Below, in pieces: positions 52,391 to 60,963 of a stretch of DNA of 64,000 bases. The stretch's first letter is position 1, and every line of letters begins with the position of its first letter. Below the pieces are notes generated by a model. It ran no database searches and had not been told where the DNA came from. It was given only the letters and a program-made list of their open reading frames with translations. The position numbers and the translations under genes are program-made. This DNA is from Terrimonas ginsenosidimutans (GTDB lineage Bacteria > Bacteroidota > Bacteroidia > Chitinophagales > Chitinophagaceae): positions 496,001 through 560,000 of the forward strand of contig NZ_JAKLTR010000001.1 of assembly GCF_022012415.1 (NCBI RefSeq), in the 5' to 3' direction.

Positions 52391-52808
52391 GCTAAAAATT
52401 ATGGAGGTAGTGAATAAATCCGGCGCTAAGCTAAGTATTCGATATAATTTTCTGGCAAAAGAAAACCAGCTGATAGTGCTCTTGGGCTGATAAATATGTT
52501 TGAAGTAGGTTACTGCGGATTGGCAGATATAAATACGGCAGATACGCGGATCATATTAACTTATCAGTTTATTATCTGGGAAATCAGTGGGAGCCTTACG
52601 TAAGGGTTAAAACAGATAATTCGTGGATATCCAGATAGCCCGGAAAGATGTTTGCCACAGGCACGGGAAGGGGCCGTTTAGTAATACCCGGAAGATCAGA
52701 TCAAACAAAAAATACCAGGACCAATAAGAGTTTTAAAGGAACAATGGGTTACACTGTACTTTTAAAAGCCTTACCAGGCCTGGCATTTTAGTTTATCAGA
52801 TCGAAGTC
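52391..52808. other. Intergenic stretch without a recognisable gene
   Basis: No open frame looks like a protein. A 12-base palindrome ccttacgtaagg lies at 52594-52605 and ccaggcctgg near 52778. No terminator with a T-run was seen. Confidence 0.45.
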
Positions 52809-53156
52809 TTAGAATGGCAGATCGTCGTCGCTGCTGGAGAATGTCGTGTTATGCACGTCATCTTCCACAGGTGCGGCAGCTGTTCCGGCAGCAGCCCCTG
52901 CTTCCACTTTCCATGCTTTTACATCCGTGTACCAACGGCCATTATATTCACGGCTTTCCACGTCAAAAGAAAAAGTCAGACTTCTGCCTACCTGGAGAAG
53001 ACTGGTATTGATCTTATCTCCCCAAATGGAGATACAAACTTTTTTTGGGTATTGGCCATCCGTTTCCACGATGACGTCCTGCTTTTTCCATTCCCCATTC
53101 TTGCCATTGCCTGTTTGCAAAGGCAGCAATTGAACTAATTTGGCGGTAAGTTGCAC
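52809..53156 (-). CDS. DUF3127-family OB-fold-like protein with SSB-type acidic tip
   Basis: This 115-residue protein has the DUF3127 core (LTAKLVQLLPLQTGNGKNGE, KKQDVIVETDGQYPKKVCIS, WYTDVKAWKVEAG), which is similar in pattern to OB-fold single-strand DNA-binding proteins. A Gly/Ala linker leads to the C-terminus SSSDDDLPF. That tip is nearly identical to the DDDIPF tail by which SSB recruits repair and replication proteins. It probably binds single-stranded nucleic acid or the same partner proteins. The function of DUF3127 is not established. It has no adjacent partner gene. Confidence 0.82.
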   Translation of the reverse strand: MQLTAKLVQLLPLQTGNGKNGEWKKQDVIVETDGQYPKKVCISIWGDKINTSLLQVGRSLTFSFDVESREYNGRWYTDVKAWKVEAGAAAGTAAAPVEDDVHNTTFSSSDDDLPF

Positions 53157-53411
53157 GTGCTTAAATTTTAAGTATTATCCCGCAAAATTACGACGCATTG
53201 AGCAACTACCCGATCCGGGTTATCCCCATAACTTTCAGGTTAACTGGCCGCAGGATACATCATTTTTAGCTGGGCTGCGTTGATTCCCCCTGTTTACGCA
53301 GAATTTAGCGTATCCGGGGCTTTTATTCATTTCGGGTCGCAAGATGCCGCTGATTAGTTTCCGACGCATTTAATTCATCTGCTGAGCTGAGGGAACAGTG
53401 AGGCAAGGTTT

Positions 53412-55052
53412 TTAGAACTGAAGGTAGATCGGCATCACCGGCTCAGCCGACTTAAAATAGCCGTAAAGGATCACAAACGCGAAGAAAACAACCAGGTAGG
53501 CTATCAACGGGATCCGCCTGAATCTGGCAATCACCTGGTCTGCATAAGAATCCGGGATCGCATGGATCATGTAGGCTACGCCCATCATGACCAGCACTGA
53601 CCAATAGTTGTTCGCGAAAGCCGGCCAGACAGTAAGACTGAAGTCATACCAGATCTGGTGGATCATTGAGATGGCTGAGTCATAATCCGAAGCCTTGAAA
53701 AAGATCCAGCAGAAACAAACAAAGTGGAAAGTGATCAGGATCGCGATCGCATTATACCACCATTTGTTATTTACTTTTCCTAGCGCATTACCGGTGATCA
53801 GCATCCAGATCTTATGTACAGCCAGTGATATACCGTGAAGCGAGCCCCAGATAATAAAGTTCCAGCTTGCACCATGCCAGAACCCGCCAAGTAACATTGT
53901 CGTCAGGAGGTTCATATTCGCAGCTACACCTTTCTTTTCTTTTTTGATAATGGCGGGAAGAAGGAACAGCAGCAGGATCCCGGCACTTAAGATCGATGCC
54001 TGCCACCAGTTCATTTTCAGCAAATGTTCTCCTGCCAGAAAGACTCCGGCAAAGAACAATAAGGAAAAGATCCAGGTGCCTGCACTTCCTTTCCGGTTAC
54101 CGCCTAATGGAATATAGAGGTAATCGCGAAGCCATGACGACAGTGAAATATGCCATCGACGCCAGAACTCGGTTATGTTCTTGCTTTGATAAGGCGAAAG
54201 AAAGTTGGTAGGGATATGAAAACCCAGCCATCGTGCGATCCCGATCGCGACATCACTATAACCGCTGAAATCGCAGTAGATCACCACGGCGTATCCATAT
54301 ACAGCAAACAGGTTTTCCAACCCGGTATACCTGGACGGATCGTCAAAAACATAGTCCACGAAATTCAACGTGATATAATCCGAGATCACGAGTTTCTTGA
54401 AAAGTCCCGATACGATCAGGTAAAACCCTTTTGCAAAGTCTGTTTCAGAGATCACATAAGGTTTATTGATCTGTGGGACGAAATCGTGCGCGCGGACTAT
54501 CGGGCCCATCACCAGTTTCGGAAAGAAGGAGAGGAATAAAAGATAATCGCTGAATTTCCGGGCCGGCTTAAATTCTCCGCGATATACATCCATCGTATAA
54601 CTCAGGTTCTCGAAAGTATAGAACGAGATGCCGACGGGCAATACGAGGTTCAGCGGGTTAAACCCTGTTTTAAGCAGGTCATTACTAACCGAGATGAAGA
54701 AGTCGGTGTACTTGAAATAAACCAGCAGGCCAAGATTAAAAACGATACTGCAGATCAGTAAAAGCTTCCGTTTGAGTTTATGCTGTTGCCGGTAGATGGC
54801 ATTGGATAAAACGAAATCGACAATGGCCGATACAATAACAAGTGCGACGAACTCACCGCTGGCCTTATAAAAAAAGTAAAGGGAAAATGCGCAGAATATA
54901 TAACGCCGGATATTGATCTTGTTCCGGAATCCATAATAGAGAGCGATAAAAATGGCAAAGAAGAAAACGAAAAAGCCATTATTAAACAATAATGGATGTT
55001 CCTTATCGTACAAAAACTGGCGCCAGAAAGCATCTAGATCAAATGACGGCAT
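53412..55052 (-). CDS. MBOAT-family O-acyltransferase (AlgI/DltB-like)
   Basis: This 546-residue inner-membrane protein has about eleven hydrophobic segments. Its hallmark stretch is NITEFWRRWHISLSSWLRDY followed by LYIPLGGNRKG, and the catalytic-His region is LLGGFWHGASWNFIIWGSLHG. Both match AlgI. MBOAT proteins transfer an acyl group across the membrane, with a partner SGNH-type protein finishing the transfer to a polysaccharide or wall polymer. The SGNH gene immediately upstream (55284-56627) is the likely partner. The polymer being acylated is not visible; no alginate genes are in the window. Confidence 0.93.
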   Translation of the reverse strand: MPSFDLDAFWRQFLYDKEHPLLFNNGFFVFFFAIFIALYYGFRNKINIRRYIFCAFSLYFFYKASGEFVALVIVSAIVDFVLSNAIYRQQHKLKRKLLLICSIVFNLGLLVYFKYTDFFISVSNDLLKTGFNPLNLVLPVGISFYTFENLSYTMDVYRGEFKPARKFSDYLLFLSFFPKLVMGPIVRAHDFVPQINKPYVISETDFAKGFYLIVSGLFKKLVISDYITLNFVDYVFDDPSRYTGLENLFAVYGYAVVIYCDFSGYSDVAIGIARWLGFHIPTNFLSPYQSKNITEFWRRWHISLSSWLRDYLYIPLGGNRKGSAGTWIFSLLFFAGVFLAGEHLLKMNWWQASILSAGILLLFLLPAIIKKEKKGVAANMNLLTTMLLGGFWHGASWNFIIWGSLHGISLAVHKIWMLITGNALGKVNNKWWYNAIAILITFHFVCFCWIFFKASDYDSAISMIHQIWYDFSLTVWPAFANNYWSVLVMMGVAYMIHAIPDSYADQVIARFRRIPLIAYLVVFFAFVILYGYFKSAEPVMPIYLQF

Positions 55053-55283
55053 ACAGACTCATCCATTATACTGCGAATAAACGCCAATTATCAATAATTA
55101 TTAGAATGAAAAGTCAAAAGTATGTTATAAAACTGAATTGACCAGAACAGACGACGGACCGCGCCCATCGAAGACGATACCTGGAATAAGAAAGATCCTG
55201 CATGAGCAGTGGCTGTCGTGTATTCAAAGCATGATCAATGGGTGATGACGATACATTTCAAGGCGAACGCCTGTGCTCGGCTC

Positions 55284-56627
55284 TTACTTCATCTTGGAGA
55301 ACTCCCTTATAAAAGCATCAAACAGGTAGTTGGCGAGGATCTCCGCGCCACGGTGATTGGGGTGTACGTAATCCTGATTGGCAAGTGAAGGTTTTGCTTT
55401 CGCCCATTCTACAATGGAGTTTGTGCCGCCCATTGCGGCAAACTGGTTATAGAAACTGCTGTTGGTTTCATATGCCAACGCTGCCTGTACTTTAATAAGG
55501 GAATCTATACCTATAGCAGATTTGTACTCGCCGCCATAGCGGAAAGCGCGGTCTGCTGTACTTACCAGGAGGAAATCGGTTTCCGGAAAACAATTCCGGA
55601 TCTTTTTTACCACCGGCAGCATCACTTTAGCATACCAGCTGAAGTTCTTATCATTCGGACGGAATAACAGGTTCACGCCATATTGGAAAATGATCAGGTC
55701 GTATGGGTTGTTTTCTGAAACGGCGGAAAGAAAAGAAGAATCGATCTTCGAGAACTCGACACCGGTGATACCGCGAAAGGAGAAATTATCTACGATCACG
55801 CCAGACTCCGACTCAAACGAAATACCGTAGACTGGCAGCTCGGGGTTATTTACTCCCAGTTTAATGGTCCGGCCTGCATCGTTGGACAGCGAAATGCGGT
55901 TGACCGGTTTATCTGTATTCACTGCAAGGCTTACCCCGTTCGCTACAATATTGACTGTTGCATTGACAGCACCGCACAGCAATGTCTTTTCCAGGATCAC
56001 GGCACTGTCTTTCACCGTTTGATCTGTCATCTGAACAGTTGCGCCATTGCCCCGGAAGATATGGCCGGAAGGATAAAGGCGACTGGTCTTCGCATCTTTG
56101 AAATTTTCGTCGTCCCAGGATCCGGCAGTTGATGTTGAAACGGTTTGACGGAACTTCGAGACCGGCGAAGTGATGGGTACGAAGCCAACACCGCTACCGC
56201 CGAATGACTGCTGCATCAGCTGTCTGAAAGTCTGGGTCAGCAGATCCCCTTCGATCATACTGTCACCAAAGTAGGCGATCCTTACTTTCCGTTTTTCGCC
56301 ATTTTTCAGCGCCTTTAGTTTTCCCAGGAAACCCTGGAGAGAGGCGGTGTTTGTATCAGCATTAAAATTTGTGATCAGACGGGGTTGCTGGTAAAGCATA
56401 AACTCTTTACTGGGCAGCTTTTCGATCACCACGGGGGCAGTAATGCTATCGCCGGCATCAGCCAATTTCGCCTGTGCCGTGTCCTTTGCGCTGTAAACAT
56501 CAGATACAAGGTTGACCCGGTTAAAGGGCAACCACTTAAAGCCGAGTAACACACCGGCAATTGATACGGCAAGAAGAATTCCCACGCTATACAGAACGAA
56601 ATGAAAAACACGGCGGTTACTATTCAT
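55284..56627 (-). CDS. SGNH/GDSL hydrolase-like protein, membrane-anchored acyltransfer partner
   Basis: This 447-residue protein has an N-terminal membrane helix (about residues 11-33). Block I of the SGNH fold is IAYFGDSMIEGDLL (Ser123) and block V is NQDYVHPNHRGAEI (Asp419, His422). The middle has a beta-rich insert, as in other Bacteroidota SGNH partners of MBOAT proteins. The protein should sit in the inner membrane with its catalytic domain in the periplasm. It lies 231 bases upstream of the MBOAT gene on the same strand. Confidence 0.85.
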   Translation of the reverse strand: MNSNRRVFHFVLYSVGILLAVSIAGVLLGFKWLPFNRVNLVSDVYSAKDTAQAKLADAGDSITAPVVIEKLPSKEFMLYQQPRLITNFNADTNTASLQGFLGKLKALKNGEKRKVRIAYFGDSMIEGDLLTQTFRQLMQQSFGGSGVGFVPITSPVSKFRQTVSTSTAGSWDDENFKDAKTSRLYPSGHIFRGNGATVQMTDQTVKDSAVILEKTLLCGAVNATVNIVANGVSLAVNTDKPVNRISLSNDAGRTIKLGVNNPELPVYGISFESESGVIVDNFSFRGITGVEFSKIDSSFLSAVSENNPYDLIIFQYGVNLLFRPNDKNFSWYAKVMLPVVKKIRNCFPETDFLLVSTADRAFRYGGEYKSAIGIDSLIKVQAALAYETNSSFYNQFAAMGGTNSIVEWAKAKPSLANQDYVHPNHRGAEILANYLFDAFIREFSKMK

Positions 56628-56816
56628 AATGATCTCCTTTTAAGGAATTTCCTGCGAATGTTCAGCGTCAGATGAACGATGGCAGACGTCGAAATTACAA
56701 TATCCTATTGTTCGTGAAGTGTTAATCGTTGAGCGGTGGTCGTTTCAGCCAGAGCGATCCCTGCTACCTTCTTCGATTAGTATACGGCAATCAGGCCGGT
56801 CATTTAAAAATCGAAA

Positions 56817-57335
56817 TCAACTTTCCTTACGGGGAGCGGTAGCAAGCTTATTCTTGCGGATGGTGGCGTTAATTCTTTTCTTCCATTCGGCCGGAGCTTC
56901 TGAATAACCGGTTTTGCTGATAGCCTCGGTCCACAAGTGGTAATCTGTTTTGCCTTTAAGTGTCTGATAGAATTTGCGCCGGGAGAGCAGTTTGCAGAAA
57001 TCATCATAAGAAGCTGCAACATTGCTGTACTGTTTATAGCGGCTTTTTATACCTTTTGTTTTCAGAAGGTTGTTTTTTCCAACGATGCCAAAATGGTTGT
57101 GAAGCAGTTTGGCGTTGCGGCTGTTGCCGCCGCCTGACTCAACAATAGCGACACCAAGAATGATCGAGGCAGGGATCTCATATATTGCAGAAAGGGAGTC
57201 CGCCAGCTGGCGATACTTTTTCACATACTTCGATTGTGCCTGCACCTGGCAGTTCAGCAAAAGAAGCATCAGAAGAACAGGCAATGCCCGTTTTGAACGG
57301 CAGGCATTCGTTAGTATGTTTTTCGCAGGCGTCAT
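56817..57335 (-). CDS. GH73-family glucosaminidase (peptidoglycan hydrolase)
   Basis: This 172-residue protein has a signal peptide (VLLMLLLLNCQVQAQ). The glucosaminidase domain reads YEIPASIILGVAIVESGGGN (catalytic Glu66) with the following HNHFGIVG and SRRKFYQTLKGKTDYHLW. It cuts the N-acetylglucosaminyl-muramic linkage or a related bond in peptidoglycan. There is no wall-binding LysM domain, so targeting is unclear. The end is short and basic. It precedes the SGNH gene on the same strand by 189 bases. Confidence 0.9.
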   Translation of the reverse strand: MTPAKNILTNACRSKRALPVLLMLLLLNCQVQAQSKYVKKYRQLADSLSAIYEIPASIILGVAIVESGGGNSRNAKLLHNHFGIVGKNNLLKTKGIKSRYKQYSNVAASYDDFCKLLSRRKFYQTLKGKTDYHLWTEAISKTGYSEAPAEWKKRINATIRKNKLATAPRKES

Positions 57336-57492
57336 TCGGCGGTAAATATAGTACGCGACTGGCTATTTTGCAATCATACATGAAAACATAATAGTATATG
57401 ATTAAACCTGCGGCTGACCATCAGCTATATCCTTCTGTAAAATACCCGGGAAGGATGCTTTTGAATGCTTTATTTTGCAAAAAAATGAACGG

Positions 57493-58197
57493 ATGGAAAC
57501 AAGGCTGACGGCAGATGACGGAATTGAACTGAAGGAAATCACTGTGGAGGATTATCGTCCGAAAAATACGGTTTTAAGGGTCATAGCGATTGTACTGTCT
57601 TATATTTTCCATCCGTTGTTCATTCCTGTATATATTATCTGGCTTTTGCTGAACACGCAGGCCTATATGTTCGCTCAGTTCACGCCGGCGGAGAAGGCGA
57701 TAGCGCTGGTCCGTTTCTTTATTATTTACAGCTTTTTTCCGTTGGTGACAGTATTGCTGGCGAAGGGGCTTGGCTTTTTGAAATCTGTTTATCTCAAAAC
57801 GCAGAAGGAGCGGATCATTCCATATATAGCATCCAACCTCTATTATTTCTGGATGTGTTATGTCCTGCGTCATCAGCCGGATTTCCCCAAGGAAGCGGTG
57901 TACCTGTCCATGGCGATCTTCATTGCTTCCTGTGCGGGTCTGATGGCGAATATTTACATGAAGGTGAGCATGCACACGATGGGAATGGGCATTATGCTGG
58001 GTTTTACAGGGATGATGGCGATGGGGGAAGCGACCAACTACACGATTTACTTTTCTATATCATTGTTGATCGCGGGGCTGGTTTCCAGTGCGAGAATGAT
58101 CGTTTCTGATCATACACCGAGGGAGATCTATACGGGTCTGCTGATCGGCGTACTGTCTATGGCAGCAGCTGTTTGGGCGGATGGAATTCTTCCGTAA
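57493..58197 (+). CDS. Multi-span membrane protein, PAP2-like ending
   Basis: This 234-residue protein (from the ATG at 57493; a TTG at 57475 is an alternative) has about six hydrophobic helices. Near the end SSARMIVSDHTPREIYTGLL resembles the last motif of PAP2 phosphatases (SRxxxxxH-x-P-x-D). The Arg/His/Pro arrangement is kept but the earlier PAP2 motifs are not obvious. It is possibly an inactive or divergent phosphatase-like protein. It lies upstream of recA with 148 bases between. Confidence 0.6.
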   Translation: METRLTADDGIELKEITVEDYRPKNTVLRVIAIVLSYIFHPLFIPVYIIWLLLNTQAYMFAQFTPAEKAIALVRFFIIYSFFPLVTVLLAKGLGFLKSVYLKTQKERIIPYIASNLYYFWMCYVLRHQPDFPKEAVYLSMAIFIASCAGLMANIYMKVSMHTMGMGIMLGFTGMMAMGEATNYTIYFSISLLIAGLVSSARMIVSDHTPREIYTGLLIGVLSMAAAVWADGILP

Positions 58198-58334
58198 GCT
58201 TACTGGCGGACCATGTCAAAGAAAGGCTCGTACTCTTTTTTTCTTCCCTGTTCCAAAAAAAATTAGCAAGATATTGCTAAATCATTTAGTTTTGTTCTGT
58301 TCATAACATTTTTAGCCCGGCACTACGTAAATCA

Positions 58335-58342
58335 TAATTTTG
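58335..58342 (+). promoter_or_regulatory. -7 promoter element of recA
   Basis: TAATTTTG matches TAnnTTTG and ends three bases before the ATG at 58346. The in-frame TTG at 58340 lies inside the box and is not a plausible start. Transcription would begin at or next to the A of ATG. Confidence 0.5.
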
Positions 58343-58345
58343 GAC

Positions 58346-59377
58346 ATGGCAAAAACAGAAAAAACAACCGATACGTCAAACAACAGTGAAAAGTTGAAAG
58401 CGCTCAAACTTACTATTGACAAGATCGAAAAGGATTTTGGCAAAGGGAGTGTGATGATGATGAATGAGCGCGGAGAAGTGACCCAGGAGGTCGTATCTAC
58501 CGGTTCTATTGGATTGGATGTGGCATTAGGTATCGGTGGTTTACCGAGAGGCCGTGTGATTGAGATTTACGGGCCGGAGTCTTCTGGTAAAACAACTATC
58601 GCAACGCATGTGATTGCAGAAGCACAAAAGAAGGGTGGAATGTGTGCGATCATCGATGCTGAGCATGCTTTTGACAGTTCCTATGCGCAGAAGCTTGGTG
58701 TTGATGTGGATAACCTTTTGATCTCGCAGCCCGATTATGGTGAGCAGGCCCTGGAGATCGCGGATCGTCTGATCCTTTCCGGCGCACTGGATGTTGTGGT
58801 GATTGACTCAGTAGCTGCGCTGGTTCCAAAAGGGGAGCTTGAGGGAGAGATGGGTGATAGCAAAATGGGTCTGCAGGCAAGATTGATGAGCCAGGCTTTG
58901 CGGAAACTGACTGCAACCATTGCGAAGACAAATACCATCTGTATTTTCATCAACCAGCTTCGTGAGAAGATCGGTGTGATGTTCGGAAACCCTGAAACAA
59001 CTACTGGTGGTAACGCGCTGAAGTTCTATGCTTCGGTAAGACTGGATATCCGTCGCAGTTCACAAATCAAAGACGGAGATGAGGCGATAGGCAACCGTGT
59101 CAAAGTAAAGGTCGTTAAGAATAAAGTTGCGCCACCTTTCAGAGCTGCTGAGTTTGATATCATCTTCGGTGAGGGTGTTTCAAAGAACGGCGAGATCATT
59201 GACATGGGCGTCGAATTAGGCATCGTACAGAAAAGCGGATCCTGGTTTAGCTACAATAGCGATAAACTTGGTCAGGGCCGTGAAGCAGTGAAACAGCTTT
59301 TGATCGATAATCCGGAACTGGCGAAAGAGATCGAAGCTAAGATCCGCGAAAAGATCAAAGAAGTACAATCAGCATAA
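58346..59377 (+). CDS. recA: Recombinase RecA
   Basis: This 343-residue protein has Walker A GPESSGKT (76-83), the catalytic segment [35 protein letters not shown] (Walker B), and the L1/L2 regions [20 protein letters not shown] and [20 protein letters not shown]. It forms filaments on single-stranded DNA, drives strand exchange and stimulates LexA self-cleavage where present. No LexA-box-like sequence was recognised upstream. It is a single gene with a strong terminator. Confidence 0.98.
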   Translation: MAKTEKTTDTSNNSEKLKALKLTIDKIEKDFGKGSVMMMNERGEVTQEVVSTGSIGLDVALGIGGLPRGRVIEIYGPESSGKTTIATHVIAEAQKKGGMCAIIDAEHAFDSSYAQKLGVDVDNLLISQPDYGEQALEIADRLILSGALDVVVIDSVAALVPKGELEGEMGDSKMGLQARLMSQALRKLTATIAKTNTICIFINQLREKIGVMFGNPETTTGGNALKFYASVRLDIRRSSQIKDGDEAIGNRVKVKVVKNKVAPPFRAAEFDIIFGEGVSKNGEIIDMGVELGIVQKSGSWFSYNSDKLGQGREAVKQLLIDNPELAKEIEAKIREKIKEVQSA

Positions 59378-59424
59378 AATACTCATTCACAAGCTTTTTA
59401 GTTTGTAAATGGGTTAGTAAATAC

Positions 59425-59460
59425 AAGCTGTCCGCCTAAAGGTGGACAGCTTTTTTGTTT
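59425..59460 (+). terminator. Intrinsic terminator of recA
   Basis: aagctgtccgcc and ggtggacagctt pair with one G-T-type mismatch around taaa. Six T follow. It lies 48 bases after the stop. Confidence 0.85.
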
Positions 59461-59485
59461 ATTTTAAGATTAAAAAGATATATTT

Positions 59486-59501
59486 CAATGTTTAAACATT
59501 G
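59486..59501. promoter_or_regulatory. Perfect 16-base palindrome next to the -7 box of the OB-fold/YceI operon
   Basis: caatgtttaaacattg equals its reverse complement over all 16 bases and ends right where the -7 element TATATTTG begins (59502). It fills the -33/-7 spacer, the classical place for a repressor dimer such as a MarR or TetR protein. Confidence 0.6.
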
Positions 59502-59509
59502 TATATTTG
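59502..59509 (+). promoter_or_regulatory. -7 promoter element of the OB-fold/YceI operon
   Basis: TATATTTG matches the consensus. The predicted leader of about 55 bases contains a ttcggt...accgaa pair and an inner aaccatttggtt hairpin. Confidence 0.6.
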
Positions 59510-59567
59510 TCTACCAATTCGGTGAACCATTTGGTTGGTAAGCCGTTAAACCGAACAAATTAAATGT

Positions 59568-60041
59568 ATGATCCCTCTTAAGAAAAAGAATCCCTGGAAA
59601 AAGCGGATACTTTTGACTGTCCTGGCCCTTATTCTTATAGGCGCAGGAATTTACTGGTATGTAGCAACGGAAAAGTTTGCCGATACCAATGACCGGGAAG
59701 CTGCTTACACCGTTAACGCACTGGATTTCATTCGTGAATTTCATGATAACGATAGCGCAGCGAACGCGAAATACCGGGATAAGATCATCACGGTAAATGG
59801 CACAATTTCTGCCATTGAGCCAGCCGATTCGAGCACAGTGAACGTAAAATTTATTGATACAACTACAAGTTCCTATGTCATTTTCGCTTTCCAGGAACAG
59901 CATGCTGCTGAAGCACAAACGCTCAAAGAAGGTGATGTTGTATCCATAAAAGGCTCCTGCAGCGGAGGAACGTTCAGTGAAATTCTTGGCGTTGAGAAGA
60001 TCGACTTCAAAAGAAGCGCTTTAAATAAAGACAAAAAATAA
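59568..60041 (+). CDS. tRNA_anti-like OB-fold protein with membrane anchor
   Basis: This 157-residue protein has an N-terminal membrane helix (about residues 14-31, LLTVLALILIGAGIYWYV). A periplasmic OB-fold domain of the tRNA_anti-like family follows (VNALDFIREFHDNDSAANAK, ITVNGTISAIEPADSSTV, VVSIKGSCSGGTFSEILGVE). Despite the family name, a nucleic-acid role in the periplasm is unlikely; the function is unknown. It lies 25 bases before the YceI gene, and the two appear to be one operon. Confidence 0.85.
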   Translation: MIPLKKKNPWKKRILLTVLALILIGAGIYWYVATEKFADTNDREAAYTVNALDFIREFHDNDSAANAKYRDKIITVNGTISAIEPADSSTVNVKFIDTTTSSYVIFAFQEQHAAEAQTLKEGDVVSIKGSCSGGTFSEILGVEKIDFKRSALNKDKK

Positions 60042-60066
60042 AACACCCCCAATTAAAAAGACAATC

Positions 60067-60612
60067 ATGAAAAAAACTATCCTCGCGTTAGCATTGGTAG
60101 CTATTACCGGCAGCCTCTTCGCTCAGAAAAAAACTACCACTTCGGCTACTGTTGCCTTCGACGCAAGCACAGCGATCGACGCTCTGCCTAAAGCAGAAAA
60201 CAAAACTGTAGTAGCTGCTCTTGATGCTAAAGCTGGTACTGTTGCATTCGAAGCTACTGTTAAAAACTTCGCGTTCACTAACCCTACTATCCAGGAACAT
60301 TTCAATGGTGAAAAATGGCTGAACTCTGATAAGTTCCCGACGTTCACTTTCAAAGGAAACATACTTGATGCATCTAAAGTTAACTTCGCAAAAGATGGTA
60401 CTTACAACACGAACGTTGAAGGAACTCTTTCTGTAAAAGGTGTTGAGCAAAAAGTAAAAGCTCCGGCTACGATCGTAGTAAAAAGCGGGGTTGTAACTGC
60501 TACTTCTAATTTCTCTTTCAAACTTGCTGACTTTGGTATTACCGGTGCTCCTATTGATGGTGGCAAAGTTGCAAAAGAACCTAAAGTAACTGTCAGCGCT
60601 GAGTTCAAATAA
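60067..60612 (+). CDS. YceI-family periplasmic lipid-binding protein
   Basis: This 181-residue protein has a signal peptide (ILALALVAITGSLFAQ). The lipocalin-like YceI domain shows VAFEATVKNFAFTNPTIQEH, FNGEKWLNSDKFPTFTFKG and GTLSVKGVEQKVKAPATIVV. YceI relatives bind polyisoprenoid lipids in an elongated barrel. The mature N-terminus is Lys/Thr-rich. It shares an operon with the OB-fold gene and is followed by a perfect terminator. Codon use is strongly biased (many GCT and AAA), suggesting high expression. Confidence 0.92.
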   Translation: MKKTILALALVAITGSLFAQKKTTTSATVAFDASTAIDALPKAENKTVVAALDAKAGTVAFEATVKNFAFTNPTIQEHFNGEKWLNSDKFPTFTFKGNILDASKVNFAKDGTYNTNVEGTLSVKGVEQKVKAPATIVVKSGVVTATSNFSFKLADFGITGAPIDGGKVAKEPKVTVSAEFK

Positions 60613-60658
60613 GCCTGCAAAATAATTGCCCGCTTTGTAAAAGCCTGGCGGGTTGACG

Positions 60659-60694
60659 AAAAGAGGTTGTCTCAAAAATGAGACAACCTCTTTT
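60659..60694 (+). terminator. Intrinsic terminator of the YceI operon, perfect 16-base stem
   Basis: aaaagaggttgtctca (60659-60674) pairs perfectly with 60679-60694 around aaaa, followed by a T-rich stretch. It lies about 47 bases after the stop. Confidence 0.9.
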
Positions 60695-60963
60695 CTATTT
60701 GCCGGCACAGGAGTATCGCAAAGAGCGCAAAGTGACTGCAAAGTTCGCTAAGTATTCTCCTGCGTTCTGTACGATACTGCTAAGAGGATGCTCGTTGAAG
60801 CAGATCGCGATCTGTGACGATACGGGTTGCCGAATGCAGAGAATCTTTTACTCTATTGGACTAAAAATGACTGGTGATTCAGCGACCGTGCTCCTGCCTG
60901 CAGGAATGGAGATTAAGCTGATCAGGCAATTTGCGATTTCATCTGCGAGCGGGTCACGGGTTA
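60695..60963. other. Intergenic stretch with short GCAAAG repeats
   Basis: No gene was recognised. At 60717-60752 four spaced copies of a 7-base unit (cgcaaag, cgcaaag, tgcaaag, cgctaag) occur at steps of 9, 11 and 9 bases. The rest shows nothing. Confidence 0.45.
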
